From: Pinus tabuliformis
Lineage: Eukaryota > Streptophyta > Pinopsida > Pinales > Pinaceae
NCBI GenBank assembly: GCA_031772625.1
Contig: CM062816.1
Span: forward strand, 1,669,895,058 to 1,669,959,057
Direction: 5' to 3'
DNA: 64,000 nucleotides
Below are positions 47,462-58,332 of this stretch, piece by piece. Made by a program: the position numbers and the translations under genes. Numbering within the stretch: position 1 is the stretch's first letter; every line of letters starts with the position of its first letter. Below the pieces are notes generated by a model. It was given only the letters and a program-made list of their open reading frames with translations, had not been told where the DNA came from and ran no database searches.

Positions 47462-48813
47462 AAGTTTCTAAGCTGTTAAAAACTTCTACTACATTCGTAG
47501 TGTTGACAGATCCGTTTCCAAACCCGGATACCAATATGGTTGCAACTGAAAATGCTTCCACATCCCAGGTATTAATGTTATCCATATCAAAACCTAAAGA
47601 TGAGATTTTGGTTCATACATGTAGTAAAGATTATGGTAATCCGCCATCATCATCAAATAATCAAGCCACTGATCAACCTGGTTCTTCGACTTCGACCACA
47701 TCAAAAAATATTCCACTACCCATTGCACCAGAGTTAACAATAAAGCCACCTAAGGGAGTTGTGCACAAATCAATGTTTAACCCTCAAGCTCGAGCTGCTC
47801 AAAATTATAACATAGTAGAAGATCTCTCTCAGTCTCCTTCTGCTATGTCGATGCTTGAGGTGTTGCAAAATTGCCCCTCCCAGAAGCAGGCTTTACTGTC
47901 AGCAATAGGTGGAGTAGATCCAATGGATTCTAATCTTGTGGTTTTTAATCACTCAAGATATACACCATAGTTACCAACACAATTAGCTTTTCTAATTTAG
48001 GTTAAATCTCTCAACAAAAATATTCATTGAACTATCATAGATGAGGGAGCTTCTACTTATATTATGTCAATGAGCTGCTGGAAAACACTGGGGTCACCTA
48101 CGTTGTCAAGATCACCAACCACATTGAAAGATTTTGATGGAAGAACATATACTTCATGTGGGATTTTGAATAATTTTCAATTAGAACTAGGGGGCAAAAC
48201 GGTAACTGTTGAGGTTGAGGTGGTTGACAAACCCCTTGACTACAACATTTTACTTGGACGACCATGGGTTTATGCTATGGCTGCTGTTGTTTCCACGTAC
48301 TTTCGTACAATTGCATTTCCTCATAAAGGTGGAATAACAGTTATCGACCAAACCTCATTTTTTGCCTCTAGTTCTCAAGTTATGGGAAGCATTCCATTTG
48401 TTAACAGACCACCACTTTCACTTCAATCTGTTGGTGTAGGTCTTTTCAAAGATCCCTCCCTAATGGGTACTTTCACACTTCCTCCACCATCTGGAATTTC
48501 GGAAGTTGCGAGAGTCAAGACATGTAATATGCTATCCTTTACTTCATCTGATTTAAAGAGGATCACCAATAGGATTGAAGACGAAAGTTTTACTGAGGTT
48601 ATGTCCCTAAGTCCCATCGAACTCACATATCAATCAATTTTTCTTTCTTGAATGGCATTTCCAAATCCACATTCACCGATTGTATGGGTAGATCGTTCAC
48701 TTGAATACGATACTTCTTCTGATCCTTTTGCTTGTATATATTCTACAGACGAGGAAATCATCCAATCAATGATGATAGGAGAAGAACCTTGGGAAGATTA
48801 TCATCATCGTTCC
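47462..48813 (+). pseudogene. Element C gag-pol linker and protease
   Basis: The linker (47,500-47,970) ends with SPSAMSMLEVLQNCPSQKQA, typical of Tat/Ogre gag-pol. After two stops the protease active site reads TIIDEGASTYIM (D-E-G-A-S, an unusual variant of D-S/T-G-A) at about 48,035-48,070. NILLGRPWVYAM is the second motif. The frame runs on to a stop at 48,649, resumes at MAFPNPHSPIVWVD, and is cut at HHRS by element D. The first bases after D continue it as LLPDSSEDYSDEL, which proves the two halves were one ORF. Confidence 0.9.
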
Positions 48814-49850
48814 TGTAGTGCCCACTCTAGTTTCCTGACCCTAATACGACATTATCTTAGACACTTTATTCTTCGAGGACCTCAGATTGAGGATCTGGAC
48901 CCATGACACTATTATTAGCGATTGAGATATTCATGGTTGTGATGTTATGAATGCTTTCCATTGATATTATGGTAGCATGAATGGTTATGTATCTTATCTA
49001 TCCGTATTCTGATGATTGCAATATTAAATAGTTAAGTTGGTCTCTATTTGAAATTATGACAAGGGTAGTAAAGAATATGTATGCGCTCTACTAAAAGCAT
49101 AATGAGGCTAAATCTTATGGATAGGTATATTTCTACGATGTTACGATGTTGATAGCTTAATGAATATGTATGTCTCCATTTATGATTATTGATGATAGCC
49201 ATGAGGGATGTGTCCCCTATGTTACCTGCTTCCTTTAGTTCAGACTTACAATGGACAATGATGTGAATGACCAGGAATTGTTAATGATGTTATTATGATA
49301 ATTGAATAACATTGAGAAACCGTGTTACTGATGATTATTGAGTATGGCAGGGAACCATCAGAGGCACTCGCATATGACGAGTTGATGACACCTGGTTTGA
49401 CGAAAATTCATATTATTTTACCTTTGAAAGTCTAAGTCGATCTTAGAATCTGCCATATATGTTTAACTATATTCTGATGATATATTAATGGTTGCAGGCA
49501 CAGATTAGTTGCTTGACCGAATGACTCACATATGGGTGATGGGGTTGTACAAGTGGATGGAACTACATGGGAGGGGTGGGACAGAGTCCCTGATCCCACC
49601 CACTAGCACTCCCGCCATGACTTGGGCTGGAAGGGTTGAAGCACCTTCGCCTTGAAGATCACGATGCCATGAGGGCAGGTCCCAAAGATGGGTCGCTCAT
49701 GAGGACTTTACCGGGGGGCGCGCATCAAGGTGGATTCCTTGATCCCCGACACCATTAGTCTCACTATAGCAGGCAACATAAGAGATGATAGTGGTCTATG
49801 ACGTTGCACCATATTTTCCCCTCGTAATCACTGGATGCTTGAAGGGCAAG

Positions 49851-50165
49851 AGGTGTGGCACCCTTGGAACTTCAGGGAAATTTCTTGAAGGGCACGACCA
49901 ACTTGGCACCCTTGGCATCACAAATAAACTATTAGGTGTGGCACCCTTGGAATTTCTAGGGAAGTTCTTGAAGGGCACAACCAAATTGGCACCTTTGACA
50001 TCACAAATAAACTAGTAGGTGTGGCACCCTTGGAACTTCTAGGGAATTTCTTGAAGGGCACAACCAAACTGGCACCCTTGACATCACAAATAAGCTATTA
50101 GGTGTGGCACCCTTGGAACTTCTAGGGAAGTTCTTGAAGGGCACAACCAAACTTGGCATCGTTGG
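49851..50165 (+). repeat. 83-bp tandem repeat in element D LTR
   Basis: Units starting AGGTGTGGCACCCTTGGAA begin at 49,851, 49,934, 50,017 and 50,100, exactly 83 bases apart, with the last incomplete. The array lies upstream of the TATA box, in the U3 part, where tandem repeats often act as enhancers in LTRs (inference). The same array is in the other LTR at about 59,370-59,684. Confidence 0.92.
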
Positions 50166-50848
50166 AATCATTAAAAATAAATAATAATAAATAAATATAA
50201 GCAAGGAATGAAAACTAGGTAAATTTACATCAAGGGTAAATGATGATTAGAAACCAATGTAATTAAATCAAAAATAAAACTTGGAATAAGGAGGATCATA
50301 GGAAGAATTAAAATAGAGTACCTTAAAAACTCTACCCTTCCCATTTTGGAAAATACTAGGAAGATTATGTGGTTTAATTAGGAAAAAGGGGAAAGACAAA
50401 CATAATGGTAAGGATAAAGATTAATCCTAAACTAATTTAAATCTAATTGAGAAAAGGGGAAGGTGAATTAAAATGAGAATAATAAATTAAATTTAGAGAA
50501 ATATAGAAAAGTTCCATGTGTCAACAACCAACATAAGAATATCCACCTAGGAGATAACCTGAGTTAAATTAGGGAGTAGATTGGGGATAAAATCTTGACT
50601 CATTAATTGACTTCAAGTAATGAACACAAATTAAGGAGTAAAAGGGGGGAATAAAGAGACAACTAGGAGAAGAAATAGGAATCTTGTTGAGGTGAGGAAA
50701 ATATTAGTTTTAAATAAAATTTAAAAAAATAATTTTGGGAGACCCTTGATGTGAGAATGACACATGGGTGGGTGAATAATCAAGCTATTGAATTATAAAA
50801 AAATAATTAATTATGCATGACATGACAAGTGTCACCTATGAGGACTCC

Positions 50849-50856
50849 TATAAAAG
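50849..50856 (+). promoter_or_regulatory. TATA box in element D 5' LTR
   Basis: TATAAAAG within CTCCTATAAAAGAAGG, about 2,035 bases into the LTR. It is retained unchanged in the 3' LTR at 60,368-60,375. Confidence 0.7.
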
Positions 50857-51397
50857 AAGGGGCAAGCCATGGAAGAAGGGACTTTTGGAAACCCTATGGT
50901 TGGATGGATGAGATGTTGGGAGAGCAGTGATTACGAAGCTATAGTGAGTTTGGTGAGGTAGAGGATTTAGAGAGGGGACTCTTGAGCCAAGGTGTGCTCT
51001 CCTCTACTAGCTAGTGCTTGTCTCCATTGTACAACCCCATTGCAGCTCGGGGGTCCGCGGGGAAGAAGAGTACCCAAGGAGTAGGCTGGGAGATTAACCG
51101 GTGGGTCTTCGCATTCGGTTCAAGTGCGTCATCATTCAATCGCGGAGGTGACCAGCTACAAGGGAATACCAGCAACAACAGAGAAAGTGGAGTCTCGCCT
51201 TCTGGTGAACGGTACATATGTATTTCATTACTATTGATCTTAGTTAAAAGTATGAAATGTTATGATATGTTTCCTGAAATGAGTGGCAGGAATGTGTGTG
51301 CTAAATAAATTTGAATTTCAATGCGTTTCCTTCGGGTTGTCATTGCTGTTTAAAAAAAAAAAAAGTATATAGTCTGGAGAGTTATGGTCCTCACACT

Positions 51398-51409
51398 TGG
51401 TATCAGAGC
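51398..51409 (+). other. Element D primer binding site (tRNA-iMet)
   Basis: TGGTATCAGAGC, two bases after the 5' LTR. This is the classic site complementary to the 3' end of plant initiator methionine tRNA, here without a mismatch in 12 bases. Confidence 0.95.
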
Positions 51410-52640
51410 GAAGGGTTTCAAACTCTTTGGACCTTATGGGCTTTGCATACGTTTCGTTTCCGCGTGATATCCGTTAATTAAGTCCAGAGAACTAGCCGAG
51501 AACTCTGCTAAATTGTTTCGGAAGTAGGTGTCGATCCTTGGATTTAAAAAAAAATAAATTTCATACCAGCTGAAACATAGGTTATTGAATAATAGTTTCA
51601 ATGACCTGAAGTTTCAGTATAACAAAAACAAACTCTATGAAATACATATCATGCAACCCACCCAGAAATGGATTTTGGTTTTTTTTAACTTATTTTCGTC
51701 AGAAATCGCAGTCGGTGAGTGAGGAAAGAACAGTTCGTAAGAGCATTATATTTTATTTAAACATAGGGAAGAATATCCAAAAGTTTTCTTTTGTTTAATT
51801 AAATTTACTTATGTCTTGGCATTCATATAAAAAAAATACTGAAGATGTAGTTATTTAACTATGCTTCCCCTTGAAGTTTAATTTTTGGTGAATTGTATTT
51901 CACTGAATGAAATCCCATGAGTACAAGTCGATAAGTGGAATATCTGAATATTTCTTCGCATTTTAAAAATCCATCATAAATCTTTGAGGTATTGAAATCC
52001 ATGGAATATCTGAATATTTTGTTGTATTGATTTTAATACCCATCATGAATCTTCTTATCAGTGTATCACGTTAATATATGAAATTCGCTTGTTGTGTGTT
52101 TCGAGATCACAATGCTTATACACTTGCGTATACAGATTTCGTAAATAAAAAAAATTAAAAAAAAATAATTTCAAGTATCGATCTCAGCAATGACCCGGAG
52201 ACATCTGTATATAATATTCCTTGAGCGTAAAGTTTCAATAAATTTTCTAAGATTCTCTAAGTGACGTACTTAATTAAATTTATTAAGTGACTTTCGTTTA
52301 AAGATTCTACAATAAATATCACAATCCGCAGTATCACTATGTTTAAAATATCATGATGTATGTATGATGGCTTAGTATTTAAGGTGATGTTAACTTGAGT
52401 TATAAGTTGCCCTTAGCTATTGTTCATATTTTATATTTTCTTTTTAATCAATTGCGAGCCCTCCACCTTACACAACTGAGCGTCCCATATTATGAATCTT
52501 CTTACGAATTCCATATACGTCCGGTAATTGATGTTAACTATCAATTTGACAGGCCAGTTGGTTTTAAGAGTCCAAACACATCGTTACCTTTCAAATTGAA
52601 TGTAAGACTCTGAGTATCGGGTCACAAAGTGTAATTGCTT
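51410..52640 (+). other. Element D leader, no gene seen
   Basis: About 1.2 kb of AT-rich DNA after the primer site. The frame at 52,395-52,613 has no domain. No gag similarity is visible. Confidence 0.6.
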
Positions 52641-54547
52641 TTCACTGGATTCGGGTATCACAGGCTGGCAACACAGTTTAGAAGCTTCTTCATGCTTAAC
52701 TTTTGCATATATGGTATTATATTTGATCATTATATATATAATTATGTTTTTAAGTAAAATTATCCAATGTAAATTTTGGGTATATATATATATATATATG
52801 ATTTTTTTTTTTATTATTATAATTCAGTTATCAAATGAACAATGGGAATAGACAAGTAGGGACTCGGGAGCATAGATTTGGTCCAAACCATTTAGCATGT
52901 ATTAATATTTGAGGGAGCTTGCGAGGACTCCTGATTTTCGTTTTGTAAACGTTCGATGACGTGTTGCGTTTGACGTGTGACGAGAACCTGGGTCAGATCA
53001 CTTACAGTGGAATGGGTACAGGATTTTGTATCTGAATTAATGCGCTCCATAGATTCTGATTCTCCGTGGAAGGACCAGTTACATGTATATAGAAGCCCTT
53101 TTAGTTTTATTTTTAAAATCTCTAGTCACATGGGGTGGAGGGCCACAGCCATGGATCGTCTAGGTGTAGGCCCAATTGGCAATTCTGCACTCTGTTGTCA
53201 GCAATGATGACCTTATCTGGAAGTGGGTGGGAAAGCCTGAGTTAGACTGGAAACTATGAATGTGACAGCCGTTAAGTTTGTGTCAATCCCTGCCTGCAAC
53301 TTCAATATACAGCAGACCGTATGTATTCCTAGACTTTCTGAATACAACTGCTTTACGAGAAATCTCAAATACGAAAATACAGTATGGTATGATGGTGAGG
53401 CATGCGGTTCATCGACAACATATTTTTCCAAATTTTTATAATGGAGATTAAAATTTTGATTATTGCGACATTCGCAACATGATTTCCACAGATTGGGGGC
53501 AAAATAGGCCAATAAGACAAGAGAAGCATGAATGCTCCGAACTATCGATGAGCTGGACTGAGTGTTGTAACTATTTTTGTCACCGACAAAACTGCACCAC
53601 GGCTCCTTTAAATTCATCATCATTTTACTTGAGGCTTCAGGAGTTGAGGGTGGAAGCCATCGAAAATGTTGAACTGTCTTAAGGACAGTCCAAGAACAAC
53701 CCTCATCTTCCTCGAATGAATTTTTATAGTAGCATCTTTCAATTGAGCAGATTGTTGATTTAATATATATTGGTTCTGGCATAAGTTATATACCTAAAGA
53801 TAGCTATATTGAAAAAAAAAAAAAAAACAGAGCAGAGCAAAAGGACAGTGATAAGGGTGGATCTACTGACTCCAAAAGAAACCTGCAATGAATTTCTGTC
53901 CAGCTACAAAATCGATCCACAACACCGAGGGCTTGTGATAGTCCAGCTACCCCATTACTTTGCACGAAAGTACCAGGGTTTTGCCCAGATTGTTGATAAC
54001 AGATGCATAGGAAGATTCCGGCACCTGACCTATGGCAGTTGGAAGGCTAGACTGCCGAGATGTGCACTATCAGAGAGGCTGCTTCCAATACTACCATTGG
54101 TCACATAACATGAGGATACCTGAAAAACCAAAGAGTTTTGCATTGAGGGTACTTGTGGTTACCCTTTTGGTCGTTCAACTGCGAAAAATACAGAGTCGCA
54201 GGTCGGGCAGGCGAGCTGAAAGTTCATTTGCCTGCAAGGAATTCCGTTATTCGCTTGCTTGATTGGAATATAAGTCTTCAAATGCGGCTATAGATATTTA
54301 AACATGACTCCACGAACAGAACTTTCAACTGACTGGACTTTCATATTTCCACCATTTGGGCTTAAAGGTTCTGAAACCTCCCAATCTTCTGGTGGAAAAG
54401 CAAATGGTTCGGTGAAAATATCAGATATTCCCCTGGGAAGTGTATAATTATTCATACAAGAAGTACACTCATGAGTGAATACTTCACGGAGGGTTTCTTA
54501 TTTACTTCTTGAGCAACCATTGGATGAATTAACGGTAGAATATTAGG
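52641..54547 (+). other. Unidentified, possibly captured host DNA in element D
   Basis: Contains an (AT)n stretch (52,779-52,799), a pyrimidine-rich tract and ATCACTTACAG at 52,998-53,008, which looks like an intron 3' end. Open pieces follow: WVQDFVSELMRSIDSDSPWK (53,010-53,070), VTAVKFVSIPACNFNIQQTV (53,256-53,441), and KIDPQHRGLVIVQLPHYFAR (53,850-54,100). An A-run lies at 53,811-53,826. On minus a 189-codon frame (53,782-53,213) is the longest unexplained frame in the element. None is recognised. The pieces look more like worn exons than random DNA, but that is an impression. Confidence 0.35.
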
Positions 54548-55916
54548 ATGGCATCTTCAAAGAAATCTCATTCGAGAACATTATTTGCAACACAATATCA
54601 TGCTCAGAAGTATTCTGGACTCGTGGATGCTTCTTGTATAAAGGATGAAGAAATTAATCGTAACCATAGAAGTATCTTCCCCTGGTTTCCTATCAGAGGG
54701 TTGAGACTATTCAGTATTGGCTGGTTAGCTAGTAATGAGCACTTGTTTGAGGGTAGGGGAAGATCAGTTGTTTTTTTTTTTTTTTTTTTTCTGCAAGTGG
54801 TGAATACCTTGCAGTCTTGGTAAAAATGAGATCACAATTTTAAGGAAAGATGAAAACTTCACGAGAGCTTTTCAACCTTTTCTGCTTTGCCTGAATCCAA
54901 GGTGTTGTTGCATGGCGTTTGGGTGGATCACTGGAACATTCTTGTAGTATCTGATAACTCAGATATTATATATTTTCTAAAATCAAATGAAGAAGAGCTG
55001 AGGGAGATTTCAAAGTGCCATTGACAAGCGGCAGGAACAATTGTTGGGTTGTTTGTCTGGGAGGATAGTAGTGAAAAGATATCTGATAGGTATAGGATTA
55101 TGGTTATTACGTCAGATTGCATTTTCCAGTGGATTGTAATTGATGAGGAAAATAGTGCAGTTAATCTCTTGAACAACAACCCACTCAACAGTTGAATCTA
55201 AGACAACATCATCCATTAGGTATATCTTGTTGTTGTTTCTAGCTCCACAAGGAGCTTTCTATCCTAGTTCTAGTTGGGCCTACTAATGAAGGATTGTATT
55301 CTCTCTCTGTCTGGCACCTTAAAAATACATCAGATATAGAGTTAGTCTGTTCCAGTTCATAGTTTAAAGGTGTCTTCACCTTTCCAAGGAGGCACTCAGA
55401 GCCATTTTCTGCTGCAAAGGTTGTCATCTCATCTTGTGGAAGGCATCTTGCAATGTTGGATGTTACAGGAAGTTTACATATGTTAACACTAGAAGGAATC
55501 CCACTTTCTGTGTGTGAAATTTCACTCATCGACAATAACTCTACTACTACTGAAAGCTCTGTTGAAGGACGGAATACTGTAAGTATAGATGGCATAATAG
55601 ATTTTGCATGGTGGTCTACGGGGAAACTTATGTTGCCAAACGTAATGGTATTGTTAATTTGATTGAGATCCCTAGTGCTAATAACCTTTTGGAGGATAGC
55701 CCCACATTTTCTTCTCCAGTGCTGGTTAGAAATCCTAGTTCTCAGGGAAATGTTTTTGTATTAGAGAATATATTTCCTTATGGTCAATCAGAAGAATCAT
55801 CTGGGTCACTTTGCCAAGGAAGTTCCAAGAATGTACGGGATGGGGCCAACAGAGGCTCAGGAGGAAGCTACTATCTTTGTTGGAACAGTCAGTGCCTGAG
55901 ATGTATAGGTTTCTAA
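54548..55916 (+). pseudogene. MIP2: MIP2/NBAS-like gene fragment (N-terminal beta-propeller region)
   Basis: Resembles the N-terminal part of plant MAG2-INTERACTING PROTEIN 2, the NBAS/Sec39-type subunit of the tether that captures Golgi-derived vesicles at the ER. The likely start is MASSKKS (54,548), followed by TLFATQYHAQKYSGLVD. After a T-run (54,771-54,791) come SGEYLAV and ITILRKDENF in shifting frames. Then there is a 107-codon block with one stop (54,868-55,190: KVLLHGVWVDHWNILVVSDN, DIIYFLKSNEEELREISK, TIVGLFVWEDS). Next are VWHLKNTSDIELVCSSS, KVVISSCGRHLATLDVTGSL and IDGIIDFAWW. A frame change leads to YVAKRNGIVNLIEIPSANNL and QGNVFVLENI; SVPEMYRFLI ends it. At least two stops and three frame changes are present. 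The parts join without long gaps, as in a spliced RNA. It covers roughly the first 430 residues of a protein of over 2,000. The match is from memory of the family, not from a search. Confidence 0.72.
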
Positions 55917-58319
55917 TAGATAGTCAAACGTATAGCTATTTCTTGTATTATATTACTTCAGCATTTTCAAACGTATAGCTACTTCTTGTATTTTATAAGA
56001 AGACACTCATGAGTTATACAATCTTTTTGGGAGTCTTTCCTACCCTCTATAAGAACAAACACATAAGTTAAATTCAATCTCTCTTGGAGCTTTTCCTTTA
56101 CTTAGTAAGAAAACGTACATGAGTTAAATAAATACGATCTCACTTGGAGGTGTTATTCATTCACCTTTGTTTCTTCCCGTTTTTTTTTTTCATTTTTCCG
56201 TTACTTATTTTTCAGTTTTTGTAATGGTATTAGAGCTATTATTAGAATCTTAGAAGACACTAAGGTTAAGAGCAATTGAAAACCTAGATACTAATTTTTT
56301 TGGTGACAATTTGAGGCTAGACATTAGCTTTTCAATGAGATTTCGAGGAAATGTTATTTCTTTGACACTTGAAGTTGTTTTTTTAATTTGCAGTCCATAT
56401 AGTTTTTAAGATAGAGTTAGTATGGATTGTTCGGTATAGATTTGAAGGTAACTACATATATTTTAAAATGAGTTGCAATACAATTTTTTTTTTAATTTGT
56501 TTTTCAATTTGTATAGATTTTAAGAGCATTGTATGGATTCCAAGAAGAGTTAAACAATTTATCTAGGCAAATATTAAGCGCCATGTAATAAGCCAATGAC
56601 TGTCTTACTATCTTTCCATCCCATCCATTGAATACCATATTATTTCAATCTAATGGAAAAGATTGAAAGGTAGTGATCTAATCACTCATATACTCACTGC
56701 ATATTGCTTAATATTTGTCATTTATCTAATAAGTCATTATGCAAATTTTTGATAAGTTGTCATTTTCTTTATCTTATTCATATATTGGGCTTTATGAATT
56801 TATGAGTTGTGATAAACCTCATCATAGTCCAACTTTTCTACATTTTGTTATTTTTAAACATATTTTCCAATGAAATTCGTCAAAATTTTGTAGGGATTTA
56901 CTGGAATTTCAAGTTTGAACTTTGAAATCTCCACAATTTGATTTCTCCAAGAGCCTTTTAAGATATTGAATCCATTTATACTAAAAAAATAAATAAAAAA
57001 AGATCTAACCACCCAAAATTGTATCACCAAATTTCAATTAAAAAAAAAATGATTGTATTGTATGTTGTGTGTTTTGACAAACATATAAGATTATACAAGA
57101 ATTGCATCATACATTTGATAACAAACCATCTTTTTTTTTTTTAGGAGTTAGTTCCTTTTTATTAAATTTTAATTTTGTTGATGATCAAATTTCAAAGGAA
57201 ATCATGGTGATCATTTTGTCCAATGTTATGTTGGAAGGTAGTCCATAGATGTGTACACGATTTGAGTATAGGTTTATTGATGAAGATATATATGAGAGAG
57301 ATAGATGTTGTCATGTACAATTTGGGGATAATTTTGTCATGTACTAGCTTTTAATTGTGCACAAGTTTCTTAACAAATATTTTGATAGAAGAATATGACT
57401 TACTATTATATCATTTATTAAAGATTAAAGAGTCTTAAATTTGAAAGAATATGCACTTCTACCAAAATGTTATTAAACTTTGAATACTACTTAAAATGAT
57501 GAGCTAACCTTTAATTAATCCAATCAACTCGGGAGCAAGTAATTTGGCAATAATAGTGATTATGATGCATTAGAAGTAACATTAGAAGCTAATTTTGAAG
57601 GAAAAGAAAAGAGTGAAATGACTACAACAGGGTAGAAAGAAAAATTGACACAAAAAATTTGGTTGATTCAAAAACTAGAAAGTTTTTTTATTGTGAAAAG
57701 CTTTGTCATAAGGGAAATTTTTGTCAAAATAAATTGTAGGATGAAAAGCACAAGTTAGGGGCTGGTTAAATCAACCAAAAGCATGGCAATGTGGCTAAGC
57801 ATATTGAAGAGGATGAATAATGGAATTTTTGAGATGAGACTATTAATGTGCTTGTGAAGGAATCTGTATTTTATTTTACATTTTGCAAATTGAGAATATA
57901 GGAAGAACATGCACGTGCTTCTTTTGAAATGATCAGTGTCAGCATGGACTTGTATAGTAAGTAAGAGGTGTAATGCGATGATAATTCAGTTAGTTGTAAA
58001 TTCAAAGCAATTAGTTTGTGTCGACTTTGATATCATGTTTCCTGGATATATGACAGTCTAATAGGTTTTGATCTAGTGAAAACTAAGACATGTTATTCTC
58101 TTCATTGGTGCTTTGTTATTTGCATTTTTGTGCTAGTAAATCCACATATTGACATTTTACTTAAAGTTAAATTATGCAAAAAAAAAAATATGTGCTTAAT
58201 TTAAAAATCAGAGATACCTGTTACCAAAAGGTTGGCAAGAGTTTCAGGAAGGGTTCCTAAGATTATGTGTCGCCGTTTCTCCTTTATGTTCTAAGGACTT
58301 CGGGACGAAGTCCATCGTT
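55917..58319 (+). other. Element D 3' interior with a gag zinc-knuckle remnant
   Basis: Mostly AT-rich and without a long frame. At 55,920-56,160 a 60-70-base unit (ACGTATAGCTA-TTCTTGTATT, then AAGAA-AC-CATGAGTTA) repeats about three times in worn form. At 57,683-57,724 the plus strand reads F-F-Y-C-E-K-L-C-H-K-G-N-F-C, a CCHC knuckle with its first Cys changed to Phe. It is followed by a basic tail with stops, so some gag of an LTR element is present. At 58,295-58,313 GGACTTCG and CGAAGTCC form a perfect 8-bp hairpin with a 3-base loop, just before the purine tract. Confidence 0.55.
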
Positions 58320-58328
58320 AAGAGGGGG
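58320..58328 (+). other. Element D polypurine tract
   Basis: AAGAGGGGG, four bases before the 3' LTR start TGTAGTG. It supports the 3' LTR assignment and plus orientation. Confidence 0.85.
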
Positions 58329-58332
58329 TGTA

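Larger units (their letters stand above)
48814..51395 (+). repeat. Element D 5' LTR
   Basis: 2,582 bases, TGTAGTG to CCTCACA, nearly identical to 58,333-60,917. It contains a TATA box (50,849-50,856), an 83-bp tandem array (49,851-50,165) and, downstream of the TATA box, a leader-like part near 51,000-51,220. The small frames inside are not genes. Confidence 0.96.

Noticed and set aside
49785-50204. Frames in the element D LTR, repeated at 59,304-59,723
   Set aside because: They arise from the 83-bp tandem array and occur on both strands.
53213-53782. 189-codon frame on minus inside element D, as a gene
   Set aside because: No recognised domain, opposite to the element's and the captured fragment's sense, and overlapped by protein-like plus-strand pieces. 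Kept only as part of a finding.
54548-55916. The MIP2/NBAS-like sequence as a functional host gene
   Set aside because: At least two in-frame stops and three frame changes, only the N-terminal part is present, and it lies inside an LTR element.
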